Shown: positions 10,401 through 18,795 of the stretch, in pieces | Numbering within the stretch: position 1 is the first letter of the stretch | How the letters are laid out: the number at the start of each line of letters is the position of its first letter | NCBI GenBank assembly: GCA_014860575.1 | Contig: JACZJK010000004.1 | Coordinates: forward strand, 1-46,141 | DNA: 46,141 bases | Source: Bacteroidales bacterium | GTDB taxonomy: Bacteria; Bacteroidota; Bacteroidia; Bacteroidales; JAAYJT01 | Direction of reading: 5' to 3' | Position numbers and translations under genes: made by a program | Notes under the pieces: model-generated | What the model was told of the DNA's origin: nothing | The model's database searches: none | Seen by the model: only the letters and a program-made list of their open reading frames with translations

Positions 10401-10731
10401 CGATCATAACATGCCACATTTTGAAGGCCTCTTTAAGATGCTGGGATTGTCAATGGTTGAATCGCTTGAGCTTGGTACAGTGGGTGTTGAAGATGTGTTT
10501 GCCCGAAACACAGGGGTCAATATTTATCCGAACCCTTCAAACGGCCAGGTCACCCTCAGCGGTATTTCAGGCGGCGACCAGGTGAATGTTTATGATAACA
10601 GCGGAAGATTGATACTCAGCAGATATTCTGAGCAATCCTTCATGCAACTGAACATCAACCAGCATGGTCTGTACCTTGTTGAAATCCTGGGGCAGCAGGA
10701 AGTTGAGAGGAAGAAGTTGATCATCCAGTAA
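7459..10731 (+). CDS. T9SS-exported multidomain protein (choice-of-anchor D, Fn3-like and BACON-like modules)
   Basis: The protein has 1090 residues with a signal peptide ending near SAQPG. In order it shows an ASPM/Hydin-like 'choice-of-anchor D' domain (about 28-130: DYGDIAFGETYTTYITIWN), an Fn3-like plus jelly-roll block with GYNIYRDG (about 130-405), a BACON-like domain (about 410-505: WLSLSSNSGTISAGDS), a second anchor-D domain (about 515-610), a second Fn3/jelly-roll block with GYHVYRDS (about 620-875), and a module around residues 880-1005 with GDMIGVFYNDYG and LTAYGNDPDTP, which I recall from other T9SS cargo. The end is a type A sorting domain with VNIYPNPSNGQVTLSG. The two large blocks look like an internal duplication. 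No enzyme motif is visible; an adhesive or structural role is inferred. It sits in a tight run with 53 bp upstream and 33 bp downstream spacing. Confidence 0.85.
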   Translation: MKKLLLLSTILFSALVMIAPINISAQPGIFVNSYYLDYGDIAFGETYTTYITIWNLGDGILEINDITFSNDDFSAAATSLNITAGTYENVDVVFTPSAVAVYNETMMVFSNDTANPVNVSPITANVIIPAPEYLVADVQGNDVELSWGNDGPESSWLGYDNGIANASLGISQAGSFRIAARWPASALNDFIGNTISRVAFFPTGEFTGYTAKIWKGQNAGTLVYEQIATDLSYNEWNELQFEVQVEIEPNEEYWVGFELTQYNSFDGSAAFDIGPAVAGFGDMVNLGSDWFAATYAGFDYNWLIRVMLLDQENPESLVVLGLPEEPLQPSEAELVESTEEILFPATTNIQLLNLDLLGYNIYRDGSLLYPEPLNDGLFVDSNVDPGVYVYGVTAVFDVGESSPVERTVQVGAPGLLIDPAFISETLEGGEVWTMLLTLSNTGASDLDWQVNELPFWLSLSSNSGTISAGDSATNITLTVNTTGMGTSYELLLPFVTNNLNNPVTNLPVIINLEWTVLLLANPSSLDFGMQGVGQMSLSEVEITNLSDALIMLFSGQTGTDDFASYMPTWSIPAGESISVTVSFTPSAPGDFLDTLSIEYFGYQGTGELKVPMQGEGVIMPPSNLTASLDENIVTLNWLPPGASPDVLRFGNGEPFSSIATSNGTYELAARFMPFELMPYNNKQLDQVGFYLTGNNADFTLKVYSGEFADSALISLPLNNLVADQWNDIALPFPIAIAGLDYLWIGYEMEVEGLEYNAGVDGGPAIPGSGDLLRINGSEWTTLYAYGFSKNWNIRGLVSDAINGDSLVLQAGQSATLPENLNLIGYHVYRDSMQLTTNPISELSFTDTIEEGETYLYGVTAVFSYGESSPASNVVGIPAALTMPAGWEFTPTAMPHNIHIPEAIQQIGMSLSPGDMIGVFYNDYGVDKCAGVIQWNANHAVLTAYGNDPDTPVKDGFEFNEPIQWKVYMQQTSATANIVATYDHNMPHFEGLFKMLGLSMVESLELGTVGVEDVFARNTGVNIYPNPSNGQVTLSGISGGDQVNVYDNSGRLILSRYSEQSFMQLNINQHGLYLVEILGQQEVERKKLIIQ

Positions 10732-10764
10732 GTTGCTTATTAGCCATAACCCAAACTTGATGTA

Positions 10765-12225
10765 ATGAAAAGTAATCTGAAACGTAAAATCGCAATCGTG
10801 CTGCTGCTGGCTTCTGCCAGTACCTCAGCACAGCAAACCCCCTGGGTAACTTTTTTTGGAGGGCCGGGGCCGCAGTTTGCAACCGATATCCGGCAAACTT
10901 CTGACAATGGCTATATCATTGCTGCCTACGACAGCGAAAATTATTCAGCCAACTATTATATCGTTAAACTTGATGAAGCCGGAAACCTGGAGTGGGAAAC
11001 CAACATCAGCAAGGATAATTATTCCGAGAGGGCCTACAGTGTTATCGAAACCTCAACGGGCGATTTCGTTGTTACCGGAACAGCTACCATGCTGAGCAGG
11101 CCCTGGATTGTTAAACTGAACAGCCTGGGCGATACACTCTGGACCTCACAATGGACCAATGATTTGCCGCAGAATTCAGCGGTGATTGCACGTGCAGTTT
11201 TGTTACCCGATAACCGCATTGTGGTCATCGGCGCTGAGGGTCAGCTTGGTTCACAGCCAAATATGTTTTTGGTGAGCCAGGAAGGTGCATTGCTTGAGCA
11301 AAGAACCCTCAATGCTCCTGTTCCTCCCGGTTGGTACTCAGGCACCATTGTCACCCACGTTGAACCTGCTTCTGATGGAGGCTTTCTGCTTACTGGCTCT
11401 GCCGGCGGCGGAAGCAGTTCAAAAGCTTTTCTCTGGAAATTCGATCAGAATGCCGACTCGGTTTGGACAAAGCTCTATAACGAACATGGCATGCGTGCTG
11501 CCAACTCCGTGAAACAACTCGCTGATGGTGGTTATATCATGGTGGGTTTCTCAAGTCCTAATTCTGAGCATTCATGCGCAATCAGGGTTGATCAGTATGG
11601 TGAGGTAATCTGGTCACAAACATATCCTGACAATGTTTACACACAGGCTACTGATGTGATTGAATGGACTGATGGCACCTTTCTCATCACCGAGATACGC
11701 TTTGAAGCTTTTGGTGAAACTATTTTTGAATCAGCATTGCTTAAAATTGATGGTGATGGCAATCTGCTTAACCGCGACATCATCACTGCCAACGATGCAT
11801 CCGTTGCCATTTACCGTATGCGCGGCACCAATGATGGAGGCTTTGTAATGGCCGGTGAGATCAATGAAATGATGGTTATGAATGAGCAGGATTTGTTTGT
11901 ACTGAAATCCGACCCCTTGGGCGATTTTTCAAATTCCTATTTTAATATTCTCCTCTCAGATAATATTATTAAATCAGATGTTAATGATATTGAAATCCGC
12001 ATCCTTCCCAACCCTGTGCGTGCAGGCAGTGAAGTATACATGTTCGTGCCTGATCACACCCGCTCCATCGGGGTTTATTCATTAACAGGTTCAAAGGTTC
12101 ATAAGATTGATGCAGAACACAATCGTTTAAATGGCTTCACTGCTCCAGATAAAAAGGGAATTTATATTGTCAGAGTTCTGCTTTCATCTGGTGAAGCTGT
12201 GAACAAGCGACTTGTGGTGATCTAG
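10765..12225 (+). CDS. T9SS-exported beta-propeller-like repeat protein
   Basis: The protein has 486 residues with an N-terminal signal ending at ASTSAQQ. Repeats of about 50 residues carry the marks DNGYIIA, TGDFVVTGT, DGGFLLTGS, DGGYIMVGFS and DGGFVMAGE, followed by 'KLDxxGxxxW' strands. This is the delta-60/Kelch-like pattern usual in Bacteroidota secreted proteins and predicts a beta-propeller. The last ~75 residues (ILPNPVRAGSEVYMFVP to NKRLVVI) form a T9SS sorting domain in which the usual YPNP is LPNP. It is the third gene of the run beginning at 5186, 33 bp after the previous stop. No ligand or catalytic residue can be identified, so the function is unknown beyond export to the surface. 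Confidence 0.8.
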   Translation: MKSNLKRKIAIVLLLASASTSAQQTPWVTFFGGPGPQFATDIRQTSDNGYIIAAYDSENYSANYYIVKLDEAGNLEWETNISKDNYSERAYSVIETSTGDFVVTGTATMLSRPWIVKLNSLGDTLWTSQWTNDLPQNSAVIARAVLLPDNRIVVIGAEGQLGSQPNMFLVSQEGALLEQRTLNAPVPPGWYSGTIVTHVEPASDGGFLLTGSAGGGSSSKAFLWKFDQNADSVWTKLYNEHGMRAANSVKQLADGGYIMVGFSSPNSEHSCAIRVDQYGEVIWSQTYPDNVYTQATDVIEWTDGTFLITEIRFEAFGETIFESALLKIDGDGNLLNRDIITANDASVAIYRMRGTNDGGFVMAGEINEMMVMNEQDLFVLKSDPLGDFSNSYFNILLSDNIIKSDVNDIEIRILPNPVRAGSEVYMFVPDHTRSIGVYSLTGSKVHKIDAEHNRLNGFTAPDKKGIYIVRVLLSSGEAVNKRLVVI

Positions 12226-12263
12226 GAGTTTTGTTGTGTTCCTAAATCAGGTAGTCAAATTTT

Positions 12264-12704
12264 TCAGGCAGAAATGCGTGAATAGGCATCATGCGGCCCA
12301 CCTAGGTAATTGGTGAATAAATGTTGGTAAATGTTGATCGTTTTTTCATTTACTTCCTCATCGCTATACACTTCCTGGGGCAACCACTGTAATGTATTAA
12401 AGATGATGGTTTTTACCTGAGCTTTAATCTGGCGGCTTTCGCGCCACCTTTCAATCCTGAGTTTTTCAGCTTTTAATAAGGCCAGCGTATCAACAGCGAC
12501 TTTTTTAACCTGCTTAATCTGAACAGGCGTCAAGGTTTTTCCATTTCTTAGCAAGTCGAATATTGCCAGGGTTTCCTGATCAAGATTTTCACGGATTGCC
12601 CTGGCATCTTCCAGATTCAAATCCCTGATGTAATCACTTACATTGTTGAATGCCTTGATGGTATCTTCCAAATCTTTACCCTTGTTGAATGCAAAATTGA
12701 AACG
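12264..12704 (-). pseudogene. Remnant of a type I restriction enzyme HsdR C-terminal domain
   Basis: A short frame of about 146 codons begins just after an in-frame TAG at 12705-12707. The only start of note is a TTG at 12671, which gives 135 residues. The sequence (LDQETLAIFDLL, then KKVAVDTLALLKAEKLRIERWRESRQIKAQVK and IYQHLFTNYLGG) resembles the helical C-terminal region of type I restriction R subunits, the part that normally binds the HsdM/HsdS core. No nuclease or helicase motifs, and no hsdM or hsdS, occur nearby. Homology-like residues (FNFAFNKGKD) continue upstream of the TTG up to the stop, which argues for decay of a longer gene rather than a free-standing small protein. It lies convergent to the T9SS run, 38 bp after its stop. 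A functional stand-alone domain cannot be excluded. Confidence 0.65.
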
Positions 12705-12795
12705 CTATTTTTTCGAAAACATATCCGAAAGAATCTTCATATTTATGGTAGTAGGAAGTAAAAGATTCTGAATGCCTTTATTATTCCTAAATAAG

Positions 12796-12824
12796 TTTGC
12801 TTTATTTGCAAATTTCTATATTTG
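12796..12824 (+). promoter_or_regulatory. Promoter for the 12916 gene
   Basis: TTTG at 12796-12799 and an exact TAnnTTTG (TATATTTG) at 12817-12824 are separated by 17 bp, matching the Bacteroidota housekeeping promoter layout. A start near 12831 would give a 5' leader of about 85 bases before the ATG at 12916. Confidence 0.6.
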
Positions 12825-12915
12825 TGGCTTCATAGGTTATTCATACTACAACAGGATTTCAAGCAGAACTTTCTATAACTATTTAATCAACAGATAACCA
12901 AACCCACCATCTATC

Positions 12916-15900
12916 ATGAGAATGAAAAACAAACTATTTGTAATTATTGCTGTATTATTTTCAGCGACTGCTTTTGCCCAAAACAGCACTGGTGTTGCCA
13001 TCAACACTGATGGCAGCAACGCACATGTATCGGCAATGCTTGATGTTCAATCAACTACACTTGGATTTCTTGCCCCCCGTATGACCCAGGCTGAAAGGGA
13101 TGCTATTGTAAGCCCTGCTGATGGCTTGCTGGTTTATCAGATCAACGGAGAAAAGGGCTTTTATTTTTACGATGCAAGCAGTCAAACTTGGATTCCTATC
13201 GGAGGCAACTTCTCACCCTGGAGCATTTCCGGAAATAATATTCATTATACTGAAGGAAGTGTAGGGATCGGAACCCTTACACCTGCAGCAACACTGGATG
13301 TTGATGGAAGTTTTATTTTCAGTGGCGGTTCAGGAGATATTAATGGAGATGGGTTTGTGGATAATGTTGATGCTTTAATGATTATGGACTATGTATTAGG
13401 TGGTTCTACTGGGGATCTTACAAGGGAACAACGAGCGAAAGCCGACGTAAATGGTGATGGCATCATCAATAAGACTGATGCTATAATTATAATGATGGAA
13501 TTTCTTGATCATTCAAGTGAAAAGGTAAGAAAAAATGCAAGGAACAGCATTGGCATTTTTGACTTCGGAGATTTAGATGTTGTTGGAGATGAAACATTTC
13601 AGCTTCGTGGTCGTCTGGAGCTAACTCAACAAGTTTCTCCTATTTCAGATTCCGCAGACCGCCTTTACAATATCGGTGGCAAATTACATTTTAACGGAGA
13701 AATGATCAGTTCGACCTGGTCATTGACAGGAAACAATAACACGGATGCTGCAAATAATTTCATTGGCACAATTGATAGCATGTCTTTGGCATTTCGTACA
13801 AGTAATAGTGAACGAATGAGGTTTTCCACAGAGGGATTACTTGGAATCGGGCTTACAAACCCTGCCGCGATAGTTGACATCAAAGCGCCTAATGCGGGCA
13901 GCGGGCAGGATGCAATAACAGCCTTCAGGGTTATTGGCGGAAGCGGTGGGTATGGTGATCATCCAGAAGCAGGAGGCGCAGGTTCAGATATTATTCTCAC
14001 AGCCGGACAAGGTGGCTCTTCAATTGGAAGTCCCATCGGCCGCGGTGGAAATATTACACTTACCGGCGGCAAGGGTGGTTTCAAGCCTAATGATAGTTTT
14101 GGTGAAGCTGGCGATGTAATTCTGCGAGGAGGCCCACCACACTATGAGATTGGAGATTATTTCTATGGTAATGTTATCCTTGCTGACGATGGCGGTAAAG
14201 TGGGCATCGGAACCAATAACCCCTGGAATAAACTTCACCTTGTTGCTGTTTCAGATCCATTGAGAGTAGAGGGATTGCAAACTACGACCCAAAATGAGAT
14301 GCTGGTTATAGCCTCCAACGGGGTAGTAAGCAAACGAAATATAAACACAGGTTTAAACTGGTTGTTAAGCGGCAATGTTATCTTTGATCCGGTTGACCAT
14401 TTCATAGGAACAACCAATAACATGCCTCTGGCATTGCGCGCAAATAATATTGAACATATAAGAATATTGGCTGATGGCAAAGTGGGAATCGGAAATTTCA
14501 ATCCAAGTGTCATGCTTGATGTAAGCGGACAGGTTAAAGCCTCCAATTACATTGGAACTGCTGAATTGTTGGTTAGCGAGGGTTTTGAAGGTTCGTACAG
14601 TGCTGTAAAAGGAAGCAGGTCAGAATTCAAAGGAAGCCTTGCCTTTTTTGCTGATATGGGGCCTATGGGTGCGGGTGTGATTGGATCTAATACTGGCTCT
14701 TATGGGTATCTTGGTTATAAACAAGGAGATAGTGAAGATGCTATCAATAGTGCTGTTTACGGCCTGGCTACAAATCCCTTAGCTTATTCCGGATATTTCA
14801 CAGGCGGCAATGTATTCATCCAGCAAAATCTTGGCCTTGGTACTGAAGAGCCATCACAACAGTTGGAACTGACCGGTTCGATTGAACTACCTAATACAAA
14901 TAATTCAAGTTCCGGAATTATTTTTAAAAATGGGGAAAGATTTCTTCATAACTATGGGGATGATATGTATGGATCATTTTACAATACATTTTTGGGTAGA
15001 AATTCCGGGAGTTTCTTAATTAGCGCAGATGGATCTGGTGAAGGCATGCATAATACAGGCCTTGGAGCATACTCGCTTAACTCTTTGCAATGGGGATGGG
15101 ATAACACAGCAGTAGGAGTAAACACGCTGAAAAGCACGGTTGGTGGTAGGGAAAACACAGCGGTGGGTGTAGGCGCACTGCAATCTACGACAGGTGGAAG
15201 TGAAAATACAGCACTGGGTGTTGCTGCTGGCAGATCAATAAGCACTGGAACAGGTAATACGTTAATCGGGTATTATGCCGGGTTTGGTATAACCACCGGT
15301 TCAAACAACATCGCAATAGGCAATTCAGCTACGTTACCAAGTGCTACAGGAGACCATCAGGTTGTTATTGGATCGGCAGGTTTATTTTATGGAAACATCA
15401 ACCTTGAGCGAATAGGCCTTGGAACTACTAATCCTACAGAAAAGCTTGATGTAATTGGCAACATAAAGTCAACTAGCTTTATTGGTCAATGGGCTGGCAA
15501 CACAATAAGTGTAAGTAAAGGAGGCACAGGTCAAACAACGCTTGCAACTGGTAAAGTATTAGTGGGCAGTGGAACATCCGGTGTATTATCCCCCTCAAAC
15601 CTGCATTGGGACAATACGAACAGCCGCCTGGGCGTTGGCGTAACCACTCCTTCAAACAGTTTGCATGTGAACGGCACAAATCCATTGCGTCTCGAAGGAT
15701 TGCAAACTAGTACTGAAAATGAAGTGCTGGTTGTGAACGCAAGCGGTGTGATAAGCAAACGAAATCTTGGCTCAGGCGCTTACTGGTCAAGCCTGGGAAA
15801 TAGTGGAACAAACCCTTCAAGCAATTATATCGGAACATCTGATAATCAACCATTGGTTCTGCGGACGAATAATACTGAGCGTATGCGGATTCTCAATACC

Positions 15901-16629
15901 GGCTTTGTTGGCATTGGCGTTACAACTCCTGATGCAATGCTGCAGGTCGGCGGGGATCTGATAGTGAATAACGACATTACCGCTTATGGAAATCTGAGTG
16001 TAAATGGTATGTCCTGGAATACCAATAGTGGGGTGCTTTCATTAAATCCTGAAGGGCCAAAAGCAGAAAGTGGATCTGCCATTTTATTACATGATTTATC
16101 CGGAAGCAATCCAATCAGGCTTGAAAACAGCAATAACAAATTCGCCATCATGCAGACAGGGGGCAGCCCCATGGTTGGTATCGGCGTTGGCAACCCGACT
16201 GCAAACCTTGATGTGAACGGCAGCATCAAAGCCAGCGGCGATCTTACATTTGCCGGCAATCTGATTGGTGGAAACACTTTTGAATGGAACAGGTCCACAG
16301 CTACATTGCAACTGGGCTATTATAACGAACAAGAGCCTGAAGCAAAAATCAGGCTTGCAGGAACAGGCGGTAGTAACGTACAATTTGAGAATAAATATGG
16401 CTCCGCTATGATTTCAAGCAGCGCAAATCAGGTGGGGATCAATAATGCACCGCGCAGCAACGCCGAACTTGATGTACATGGAACCGGAGCTATTATTGTT
16501 CCCGTAGGCACAACTGCCCAGAGGCCATCACCTCCGGTTCAGGGAATGATACGTTTCAATACAAGCAGCGGTGAATTTGAAGGTTATAATGGAACTACGT
16601 GGGTGACACTATCGTATTACGGACGTTAA
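12916..16629 (+). CDS. Secreted 'VGIGT-P' repeat protein with embedded dockerin-like pair and YadA/tail-fibre-like repeats
   Basis: The protein has 1237 residues with a signal peptide ending at ATAFAQ; a second Met at residue 3 is an equally possible start. It is built from recurring units of the form 'VGIGTxxPxxxLDVxG', each preceded by 'TNNxERMRIxxxG', common in Bacteroidota proteins related to phage tail fibres. Residues 141-162 and 177-197 form a dockerin type I-like pair (GDINGDGFVDNVDALMIM and ADVNGDGIINKTDAIIIM) with complete Ca2+-loop Asp/Asn positions. Residues about 330-400 are glycine-rich. Residues about 690-810 carry YadA-head-like repeats (NTAVGVNTL, NTAVGVGAL, NTALGVAAG, NNIAIGNSA). 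The end (GMIRFNTSSGEFEGYNGTTWVTLS) mirrors the N-terminal LLVYQINGEKGFYFYDASSQTWIPIG unit. No T9SS sorting domain was seen, so how it is retained at the surface is unclear. An adhesin or fibre role is inferred. Confidence 0.8.
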   Translation: MRMKNKLFVIIAVLFSATAFAQNSTGVAINTDGSNAHVSAMLDVQSTTLGFLAPRMTQAERDAIVSPADGLLVYQINGEKGFYFYDASSQTWIPIGGNFSPWSISGNNIHYTEGSVGIGTLTPAATLDVDGSFIFSGGSGDINGDGFVDNVDALMIMDYVLGGSTGDLTREQRAKADVNGDGIINKTDAIIIMMEFLDHSSEKVRKNARNSIGIFDFGDLDVVGDETFQLRGRLELTQQVSPISDSADRLYNIGGKLHFNGEMISSTWSLTGNNNTDAANNFIGTIDSMSLAFRTSNSERMRFSTEGLLGIGLTNPAAIVDIKAPNAGSGQDAITAFRVIGGSGGYGDHPEAGGAGSDIILTAGQGGSSIGSPIGRGGNITLTGGKGGFKPNDSFGEAGDVILRGGPPHYEIGDYFYGNVILADDGGKVGIGTNNPWNKLHLVAVSDPLRVEGLQTTTQNEMLVIASNGVVSKRNINTGLNWLLSGNVIFDPVDHFIGTTNNMPLALRANNIEHIRILADGKVGIGNFNPSVMLDVSGQVKASNYIGTAELLVSEGFEGSYSAVKGSRSEFKGSLAFFADMGPMGAGVIGSNTGSYGYLGYKQGDSEDAINSAVYGLATNPLAYSGYFTGGNVFIQQNLGLGTEEPSQQLELTGSIELPNTNNSSSGIIFKNGERFLHNYGDDMYGSFYNTFLGRNSGSFLISADGSGEGMHNTGLGAYSLNSLQWGWDNTAVGVNTLKSTVGGRENTAVGVGALQSTTGGSENTALGVAAGRSISTGTGNTLIGYYAGFGITTGSNNIAIGNSATLPSATGDHQVVIGSAGLFYGNINLERIGLGTTNPTEKLDVIGNIKSTSFIGQWAGNTISVSKGGTGQTTLATGKVLVGSGTSGVLSPSNLHWDNTNSRLGVGVTTPSNSLHVNGTNPLRLEGLQTSTENEVLVVNASGVISKRNLGSGAYWSSLGNSGTNPSSNYIGTSDNQPLVLRTNNTERMRILNTGFVGIGVTTPDAMLQVGGDLIVNNDITAYGNLSVNGMSWNTNSGVLSLNPEGPKAESGSAILLHDLSGSNPIRLENSNNKFAIMQTGGSPMVGIGVGNPTANLDVNGSIKASGDLTFAGNLIGGNTFEWNRSTATLQLGYYNEQEPEAKIRLAGTGGSNVQFENKYGSAMISSSANQVGINNAPRSNAELDVHGTGAIIVPVGTTAQRPSPPVQGMIRFNTSSGEFEGYNGTTWVTLSYYGR

Positions 16630-16679
16630 TCTTACTAAATTCTCCGACTTATTTCAGTTATTGCATTGGAAGTTGAGGT

Positions 16680-17525
16680 TTACTCGATAAACTCAAACCT
16701 TTCATCATACGCTTGTTTCAGCATGCGGGTGTTGAAATCATAGCGGAAATAAATGCTGCGCGGTTCGTACGTTGGAACATTGCGGTCAACATAACGGTTC
16801 AGAAGATAATCGAAAATGTAACTTGCATACTCAGTACCAGCTGCTTCAGCCATTGTGTAAAGATCATCAACCTGGATAGAATCAACTGAATAACTGTACA
16901 TGACGTGTCCGGTAAACGGGAAAAAACGGAGCCGGCCATCAAATGCGTCTCTCATGGTCATCTCAGCAAAGGCAACAGCAGTTTTTGGAGCTTCTTCGTT
17001 TACACCTGATATTTCGAACCAGGAACTGAGAGAAACCTTGTTCAGATAAAAATCACCAATGTAACTGTATTCAACATCATAGTCAGGATCAAAAAGCAGT
17101 TCAACATTTTCCTCGAGCATAAGTTGGGCAACGTTAACAATGTATTTATTGGTAGTATCCTTCAGAAAAATGTCGGCATCAGGTTCAAGATAAACTTTGA
17201 GCCCTTTGTTACGCAGGTTCTTGATCAGCGCATTCATATAGGTTTCGAGAAAAATGGAATCAGAAACATTTTGCATGAAAATGCTCCGGGTATAAAGCAC
17301 TGAGTCAAGTGTAGCATCTTCCATTTGACCGACATCCGCTACTTCATATTTCTTAAGATTGCGCTTGTAAACAAAGTCTGCCGGAATCACCATCACTGTT
17401 GTGTTATGACGGTTCTTAAAAAACTCAGTTGCGAGCCGCCTTTCAACACTGCACGAACCTAGTGTAAGAGCAATAAGTATGAACAGGCTTAGGCTAACAA
17501 AAATGTTTTTATTCGTCTTTATCAT
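16680..17525 (-). CDS. Conserved hypothetical lipoprotein
   Basis: The protein has 281 residues with a lipoprotein signal ending in LTLGSC, Cys25 being the predicted lipidated residue. The body is alpha/beta with no named domain that I recognise. It contains YIVNVAQLMLEENVELLFDPDYDVEY and, near the end, FDYLLNRYVDRNVP. The ATG at 17525 lies inside the last codons of the upstream fprA gene, a 17-bp overlap that implies cotranscription and perhaps translational coupling. Function unknown. The overlap is with a soluble cytoplasmic oxidoreductase, so shared function is not obvious. No paralogue occurs in the window. Confidence 0.8.
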   Translation of the reverse strand: MIKTNKNIFVSLSLFILIALTLGSCSVERRLATEFFKNRHNTTVMVIPADFVYKRNLKKYEVADVGQMEDATLDSVLYTRSIFMQNVSDSIFLETYMNALIKNLRNKGLKVYLEPDADIFLKDTTNKYIVNVAQLMLEENVELLFDPDYDVEYSYIGDFYLNKVSLSSWFEISGVNEEAPKTAVAFAEMTMRDAFDGRLRFFPFTGHVMYSYSVDSIQVDDLYTMAEAAGTEYASYIFDYLLNRYVDRNVPTYEPRSIYFRYDFNTRMLKQAYDERFEFIE

Positions 17526-18732
17526 TTTCCAGGATTTTCAGCAATTGGCCACCAAACCTTGTGCCGTACTCAAAAGCTTTTTCAAGTTCCGGTTCATGGG
17601 GTGTAAACTTTGTGAAAAACGCTTCGCCCATGTATTTTAGTTTCAGGCTCTCAATATTTGCTGCAATAATTTTTTCGGCTTCGCCACTCCAGCCATACGA
17701 ACCAAATGAGCCGGCCAGCTTGCCGCGATCGCGAATTGGGTTGATGAGGGCAAAAAGCTGGAATATCTGAAGAAGTATAGTCTGATTGATTGTCGGACTG
17801 CCGATGAGCAAACCATTGCAACGGGCAATTTTTTCATCAATGTCGCCAAGCGGCATCATTTCTATATCACATACATCCACTTCAATGTTACCGGCGCTGC
17901 GTATGCCATCGGCTATCTTTTCGGCCATGATGCCCGTATTCTGATAAGCTGAAACATAGGGAATGAAAACCCTGTTTTTCTCAGGCAGGCCAATATATTC
18001 CTTCGCATAATCTTCTGAAAGCTGAACATATTTTTTCCAGTCCGACCGCAAAATGGGTCCGTGGCCGGTAGCAATAATATTGATGGGCAAGGGACGAATT
18101 TTATCAATGGCTTTCAGTATAAACTTGCTATAAGGCTTCAGGATCACATCAAAATAATATTTGAAGGCTTCGTCCCAGTTACCAACCAGATCGTCGAACA
18201 TGCGCTCATCGCAATAGTGGGCGCCAAAAGAATCGCAGGTAAAAAGTACCTTATCCTCTTCTAGCCAGGTATACATTGAATCAGGCCAATGCAGGTTGGG
18301 TGCGCTGATGAATTTAAAGGTTTTTTTGCCGGTGTTTAAAATGTCGCCGTCTTTTACGATCCGATGCCTGAAAGGTTCGCCAAGCATATCGTTCAGGTAG
18401 CGGATGGCATTGCCGCTTCCAATCACCGTGGCATCTGGAGCAATGCTGAGCAGATTTTTCAGATTGCCGGAATGATCTGGTTCAGTGTGATTGAGGATAA
18501 TATACTTTATTTCAGCGGGATCGGTAAGCTTGCGGATTTTTGCCTCGTAAACATCCCAGAATTTTTCCTTGGTGGTTTCGATGATGGTTTTTTCAACATC
18601 GTCAACAAAAAAGGAATTATAGGTTGTTCCGTACTTGGTTTCCATCACCACATCAAAAGTCACCAGATCTGGGTCCAGCACGCCTATCCATTTTACATCG
18701 GTAGTTAGGTCAAGTATTCTTGTGTTGTCCAT
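17509..18732 (-). CDS. fprA: FprA-family A-type flavoprotein (flavodiiron protein)
   Basis: Flavodiiron proteins reduce O2 to water or NO to N2O using electrons from rubredoxin or F420-type donors, protecting anaerobes in the cytoplasm. The 407-residue protein has the metallo-beta-lactamase-like domain (about 1-250) with the complete diiron ligand set: His82, Glu84, Asp86 and His87 in NHTEPDHSG, His148 (NLHWPDSM), Asp167 (TCDSFG) and His224 (GHGPIL). A flavodoxin domain starts near residue 255 (VFIPYVSAYQNTG, FMN phosphate loop). There is no C-terminal rubredoxin domain, so this is the short class A form and needs a separate electron donor, not present in the window. The downstream lipoprotein start overlaps its end by 17 bp. 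Upstream is an intergenic heptamer array. Whether O2 or NO is the true substrate cannot be read from the sequence. Confidence 0.95.
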   Translation of the reverse strand: MDNTRILDLTTDVKWIGVLDPDLVTFDVVMETKYGTTYNSFFVDDVEKTIIETTKEKFWDVYEAKIRKLTDPAEIKYIILNHTEPDHSGNLKNLLSIAPDATVIGSGNAIRYLNDMLGEPFRHRIVKDGDILNTGKKTFKFISAPNLHWPDSMYTWLEEDKVLFTCDSFGAHYCDERMFDDLVGNWDEAFKYYFDVILKPYSKFILKAIDKIRPLPINIIATGHGPILRSDWKKYVQLSEDYAKEYIGLPEKNRVFIPYVSAYQNTGIMAEKIADGIRSAGNIEVDVCDIEMMPLGDIDEKIARCNGLLIGSPTINQTILLQIFQLFALINPIRDRGKLAGSFGSYGWSGEAEKIIAANIESLKLKYMGEAFFTKFTPHEPELEKAFEYGTRFGGQLLKILENDKDE

Positions 18733-18795
18733 GGGGGAGGTTGTTTAGTGGTCGGGTAGTTTATTGGTCAATTAGTTAATTAGTTAGTTTGTTCC

